Assembly (NCBI GenBank): GCA_041287365.1
Contig: JBEULL010000018.1
Location: 1-64,000 of the forward strand
From: JAQVIJ01 sp041287365
GTDB taxonomy: Bacteria > Desulfobacterota > Dissulfuribacteria > Dissulfuribacterales > DYLC01
DNA length: 64,000 bases
Direction of reading: 5' to 3'
Shown: piece by piece, positions 60,614 to 64,000 of the stretch
How the letters are laid out: each line of letters begins with the position of its first letter
Position numbering within the stretch: the first letter of the stretch is position 1
Translations under genes and position numbers: made by a program
The notes under the pieces: model-generated
Told to the model about the DNA's origin: nothing
Databases searched by the model: none
Seen by the model: the letters and a program-made list of their open reading frames with translations, nothing else

Positions 60614-63067
60614 ATGCAGCAGCAAATGGATTTGTTTTCAACCGCAGCGAAGACCTGCGATATAGCGGAGGAACTGAAGCGTTCCTATTTGGATTATGCG
60701 ATGAGTGTTATCGTTGGCAGAGCGCTCCCTGATGTGAGGGATGGCCTCAAGCCTGTGCATCGCCGTATCCTCTTTGCCATGTACGAGCTGAACAACGATT
60801 ACAACAAGCCCTACAAAAAATCCGCCCGTGTGGTGGGCGATGTCATAGGTAAATACCATCCCCATGGCGATACCGCGGTCTATGACACCATCGTGCGTAT
60901 GGCCCAGGATTTTGCCATGAGGTATCCTCTGGTGGACGGTCAGGGTAACTTCGGGTCTTTGGACGGCGATGCGCCTGCAGCCATGCGTTATACCGAGGTC
61001 AGGCTTGCCAAGATAGCCCACGAGATCCTTGCTGACATCGACAAGGAGACAGTGGATTTTCAGCCCAATTACGACAATTCTCTTCAGGAACCCCTGCTGT
61101 TGCCCTCAAAACTGCCGAATTTGTTGATAAATGGCTCATCCGGCATAGCGGTGGGAATGGCCACGAACATCCCTCCCCACAATCTGGGTGAGGTGGTGAA
61201 TGCCACTGTGGCCCTGATGCGTAATCCTGACATCTCTCTCGAGGAGCTGATGCGTTTTCTGCCCGGCCCTGATTTTCCCACGGCCGGGTTCATCTGCGGC
61301 AGGGAAGGCATTCGTTCCGCATACGAGACCGGTAGAGGGATCATAAAGATTCGTGCCAAGAGCCACATTGAGGAGAGCAAAAAGGGCGACAGGGAACGGA
61401 TTGTGGTCACGGAGATACCGTATCAGGTCAACAAGGCCAGGCTGGTGGAAAAGATCGCCCTGCTCATAAAAGAGAAAAAGATGGACGGGGTTCAGGAGGT
61501 GCGGGACGAATCCAGTCGGGAGGGCATCCGTATTGTGTTGGAACTCAAAAAGGACGGTGTGGGCCAGGTCATTCTGAATCATCTCTACAAACACACGGCC
61601 ATGGAGGTCACCTTCGGCATCATCTTTCTGGCCATAGTCAACGGCAAGCCGGAGGTGCTGGGTATTCGAGCGCTGTTACAGCATTTCATTCAGCATCGCA
61701 GGAATATCGTGGTCAGAAGAACGGTATATGAGCTGAAAAAGGCAGAGGAAAGGGCGCACATACTGGAAGGCCTCAAGATAGCCCTGGAGAATCTGGATGA
61801 AGTGGTCGCCCTGATCAGGCGTTCTGGCAATCCTCAGGATGCCAGGACAGGGCTTGTGGAGCAGTTTAGGCTTTCCGTCATTCAGGCGCAGGCTATTCTG
61901 GACATGAGACTTCAGCGTCTGACCGCAATGGAACGGACGAAGATACTGGAGGAGTATGCGCAGCTCTTAAAGGATATCGAACGTTACAAGGCGATTCTCG
62001 CCAGTGATGCCATGGTGCTGGATATTATAGAAGAGGAACTCCTGTCATTGAAGAAGGATTATGCCGATGCAAGGCGCACGGAGATCGTGGATGCCCCCGA
62101 TGAGATAAATATCGAGGATCTGATAGCGGAAGAGGATATGGTGGTCACCATCTCTCATTCAGGCTATATAAAGCGTAGCCCGCTTTCCCTTTACAGAAGT
62201 CAAAGGCGAGGAGGCCGCGGGGTTTCAGGCCATCAGGCCAAGGAAGACGATTTCATTTCAGATCTGTTTGTGGCATCTACGCACGATTATTTTCTTTTTC
62301 TTACAAATAAGGGGCGTTTATTTTGGCTGAAGGTCTATGAATTGCCCGAAGGCTCGAGGGCCACAAAGGGTAAGGCCCTGGTCAATCTGCTGCCCATAGA
62401 TACTGCCGGGGGTGAGCGCATCGCCTCTGTAACGCCTATCAGGACCTTCGATGCAAAGCATTTTCTGGTCATGGCCACTCGTTCCGGCATGGTAAAAAAG
62501 ACCTCCATAGAAGCATTTTCCAGGCCGAGACCGGCCGGCATATGGGCCGCCACCATAAACGAAGGTGATGAACTCATTGCAGCGGCCGTCACCAACGGTG
62601 CATCCGATATCTTTCTTGCCACACGAAAGGGCATCAGCATACGTTTCCATGAGAATGATATTCGCGCTATGGGCAGGACCGCTGCCGGTGTGCGGGGCAT
62701 TCATTTGGAAGTGAATGATTCAGTGGTGGCCATGGTGGTGATTCCAAGGAATGAAGGCAGTCTCATGACCGTTACGGAGAACGGTTTCGGTAAACGCACA
62801 TCCCTGGAGGAATATCGAGTACAGTCCAGGGCAGGCAAGGGTATCATCAACATCAAGGTCAATGAAAAGATAGGCGATGTAGTTGGAGTCATTCATGTGA
62901 TTGAAAATGATGAGGTCATGCTCATAGGAGCGAGCGGTAACGTCATTCGCATGAAGGTCTCCGATGTGCGTGAGATAGGCCGTTCCACACAGGGGGTAAA
63001 AATGATAAACCTTGAACCGGGGGATCGTCTGACAGCAGTGGCACGCCTGGCGGAACAGGACGAGTAA
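60614..63067 (+). CDS. gyrA: DNA gyrase subunit A
   Basis: 817 residues. Active-site Tyr126 in AAMRYTEVRL. The quinolone-determining region has Thr87 and Asp91 at the sites of E. coli Ser83 and Asp87, an ordinary wild-type combination in many bacteria. The GyrA box QRRGGRG is present in the C-terminal beta-pinwheel, which distinguishes it from ParC. AGGAG lies 8 nt before the ATG, 5 nt after tsaB. Confidence 0.97.
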   Translation: MQQQMDLFSTAAKTCDIAEELKRSYLDYAMSVIVGRALPDVRDGLKPVHRRILFAMYELNNDYNKPYKKSARVVGDVIGKYHPHGDTAVYDTIVRMAQDFAMRYPLVDGQGNFGSLDGDAPAAMRYTEVRLAKIAHEILADIDKETVDFQPNYDNSLQEPLLLPSKLPNLLINGSSGIAVGMATNIPPHNLGEVVNATVALMRNPDISLEELMRFLPGPDFPTAGFICGREGIRSAYETGRGIIKIRAKSHIEESKKGDRERIVVTEIPYQVNKARLVEKIALLIKEKKMDGVQEVRDESSREGIRIVLELKKDGVGQVILNHLYKHTAMEVTFGIIFLAIVNGKPEVLGIRALLQHFIQHRRNIVVRRTVYELKKAEERAHILEGLKIALENLDEVVALIRRSGNPQDARTGLVEQFRLSVIQAQAILDMRLQRLTAMERTKILEEYAQLLKDIERYKAILASDAMVLDIIEEELLSLKKDYADARRTEIVDAPDEINIEDLIAEEDMVVTISHSGYIKRSPLSLYRSQRRGGRGVSGHQAKEDDFISDLFVASTHDYFLFLTNKGRLFWLKVYELPEGSRATKGKALVNLLPIDTAGGERIASVTPIRTFDAKHFLVMATRSGMVKKTSIEAFSRPRPAGIWAATINEGDELIAAAVTNGASDIFLATRKGISIRFHENDIRAMGRTAAGVRGIHLEVNDSVVAMVVIPRNEGSLMTVTENGFGKRTSLEEYRVQSRAGKGIINIKVNEKIGDVVGVIHVIENDEVMLIGASGNVIRMKVSDVREIGRSTQGVKMINLEPGDRLTAVARLAEQDE

Positions 63068-63089
63068 GACCTTAGGCCGGAACCGTAGA

Positions 63090-64000
63090 ATGCAGAAGGT
63101 GTCTGTCATAGGGGCCGGCAGTTGGGGCACGGCCCTTGCCATTTCACTGGCCCGCAAGGGTGTGGACTGTGTGCTCTGGGCCAGAACTCATGATGCCGCT
63201 TTGGAATTACAGGAGAGAAGGGAAAATTTCAGGTACCTGCCCGGTTTCCCGTTTCCTGACGGCCTGCGAATCACCTCTTCTTTGCAAGACGCTGTCTGTG
63301 CATCCGATGTCCTTTTGATGGTGGTGCCTTCTCACGGCATGAGGGATGTTTTGAAGTCCGTCGCTGTCATCCTCCATGAATCCGACAGGACCGGTTTCAT
63401 CGAAGCGGTCATATCCGCCTCCAAAGGCATAGAAAACACCACACTTCTTACCATGACACAGGTCATGGACCAGGTCCTGCCTGCGAGCCTGCATGGTTCT
63501 CTGGCCGTTCTTTCCGGGCCGAGTTTCGCCAGAGAGGTGGCCCAGGGGTTGCCTACGGCCGTAACCATAGCGGCCTGCAGCGCGGAATTGGCGTCCGATC
63601 TGCAAAGGTTGTTTTCCACCGACAATATGCGTGCCTATGCAAGTACCGATCTGATGGGTGTGCAACTGGCAGGGGCGCTCAAAAACGTGATCGCCATAGC
63701 CGCAGGTATCTGTGACGGCATGGGGCTCGGCGACAATGCGAGGGCTGCCCTGATCACTCGCGGCCTTGCCGAGATAGCCCGTCTGGGTGTAAAACTCGGC
63801 GCCAGACCCATGACCTTCGCAGGGCTTGCCGGTCTTGGGGATCTGGTGCTCACCTGTACCGGCGCCCTGAGCCGTAATCGCCATGTGGGGTTTGAACTTG
63901 GCAAGGGACTTAAGCTAAAAGATATCATTGCAAACATGAACATGGTTGCAGAAGGTGTAAAGACCTGCGCATCCGCCTGGGATCTGGCTCAGCTTCATCA
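63090..64000 (+). CDS. gpsA: NAD(P)H-dependent glycerol-3-phosphate dehydrogenase (partial)
   Basis: The first ~303 residues; the 3' end is beyond the window. The dinucleotide site is VSVIGAGSWGTALAISLARK (4-23). Further motifs are SASKGIE, VLSGPSFAREVAQGLPTAVT and the catalytic Lys region ALKNVIAIAAGICDGMGLGD, then TFAGLAGLGDLVLTCT. It makes sn-glycerol 3-phosphate for phospholipids. It starts 22 nt after gyrA. Confidence 0.95.
   Translation, partial: MQKVSVIGAGSWGTALAISLARKGVDCVLWARTHDAALELQERRENFRYLPGFPFPDGLRITSSLQDAVCASDVLLMVVPSHGMRDVLKSVAVILHESDRTGFIEAVISASKGIENTTLLTMTQVMDQVLPASLHGSLAVLSGPSFAREVAQGLPTAVTIAACSAELASDLQRLFSTDNMRAYASTDLMGVQLAGALKNVIAIAAGICDGMGLGDNARAALITRGLAEIARLGVKLGARPMTFAGLAGLGDLVLTCTGALSRNRHVGFELGKGLKLKDIIANMNMVAEGVKTCASAWDLAQLH

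Noticed and set aside
60860..60890. Thr87 in GyrA as a quinolone resistance mutation
   Set aside because: Threonine at the E. coli Ser83 site is the normal residue in many bacteria, and Asp91 is unchanged.

Overview
The window looks like a chromosomal segment of a Gram-negative, flagellated, probably anaerobic bacterium, most likely of the Desulfobacterota (former Deltaproteobacteria). This is inferred from gene content only: PstC and PstA with large N-terminal extensions, a separate FlhB-C-terminal protein, a muramidase-less FlgJ, a DVU0772-like protein, an ASKHA/2Fe-2S corrinoid-activation protein, an abundance of NtrC/NtrY-type and HD-GYP signalling proteins, a sigma-54 promoter, a TonB receptor and several outer-membrane lipoproteins. 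No 16S rRNA is present, so the assignment is tentative. Most of the window looks close to 50 % G+C, but about 42.6-46.8 kb is far richer in A+T.

Layout: 0-0.6 kb, a type IV pilin. 0.9-10.1 kb, a phosphate-uptake operon (pstS, extended pstC and pstA, pstB) that runs by overlapping start and stop codons into a methyltransferase, a glycosyltransferase and an O-antigen-ligase/polymerase-like membrane protein; a candidate Pho box precedes pstS. 10.1-15.9 kb, a four-gene signalling and uptake unit: solute-binding protein, HAMP histidine kinase, NtrC-type regulator, TonB-dependent receptor. 15.9-18.2 kb, xseA and trmJ. 18.2-22.5 kb, minus-strand genes: a TPR protein, tRNA-Gly, a B12-binding radical SAM protein resembling RiPP-maturation enzymes, a GAF protein and an HD-GYP protein that look like one gene split at an A8 tract, and a site-2 protease. 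22.6-29.7 kb, smc, a small Cys-rich protein overlapping surE, a FliK-like protein and an FlhB-like protein. 30.2-35.0 kb, flgF-G-A-H-I-J behind a sigma-54 promoter. 35.0-37.2 kb (minus), a TetR regulator, a NodT lipoprotein and a frameshifted HicB-like antitoxin. 37.4-41.3 kb, a PAS histidine kinase broken by three frameshifts, followed by an intact REC-HD-GYP regulator, then tRNA-Arg. 41.6-50.0 kb, a CobD/HisC-like aminotransferase converging on a minus-strand run (ASKHA protein, entericidin-like lipoprotein, PilP/GspC-like protein, DUF4390 protein, NtrY-like kinase, HDOD protein). 50.1-64 kb, a CerR-type repressor divergent from an RND pump, a NodT channel and a MacAB-type ABC exporter in one run, followed closely by tsaB, gyrA and the start of gpsA.

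Themes: envelope transport and its regulation dominate. Two features stand out. One is the orphan solute-binding protein, kinase, sigma-54 regulator and TonB receptor unit, which has no ABC permease or ATPase and so looks like a nutrient-sensing system. The other is the set of single- or double-base indels, several in homopolymers or short repeats, in signalling and toxin-antitoxin-like genes. These could be sequencing errors, phase-variable tracts or true pseudogenes. No CRISPR array, insertion sequence, prophage or rRNA was seen.
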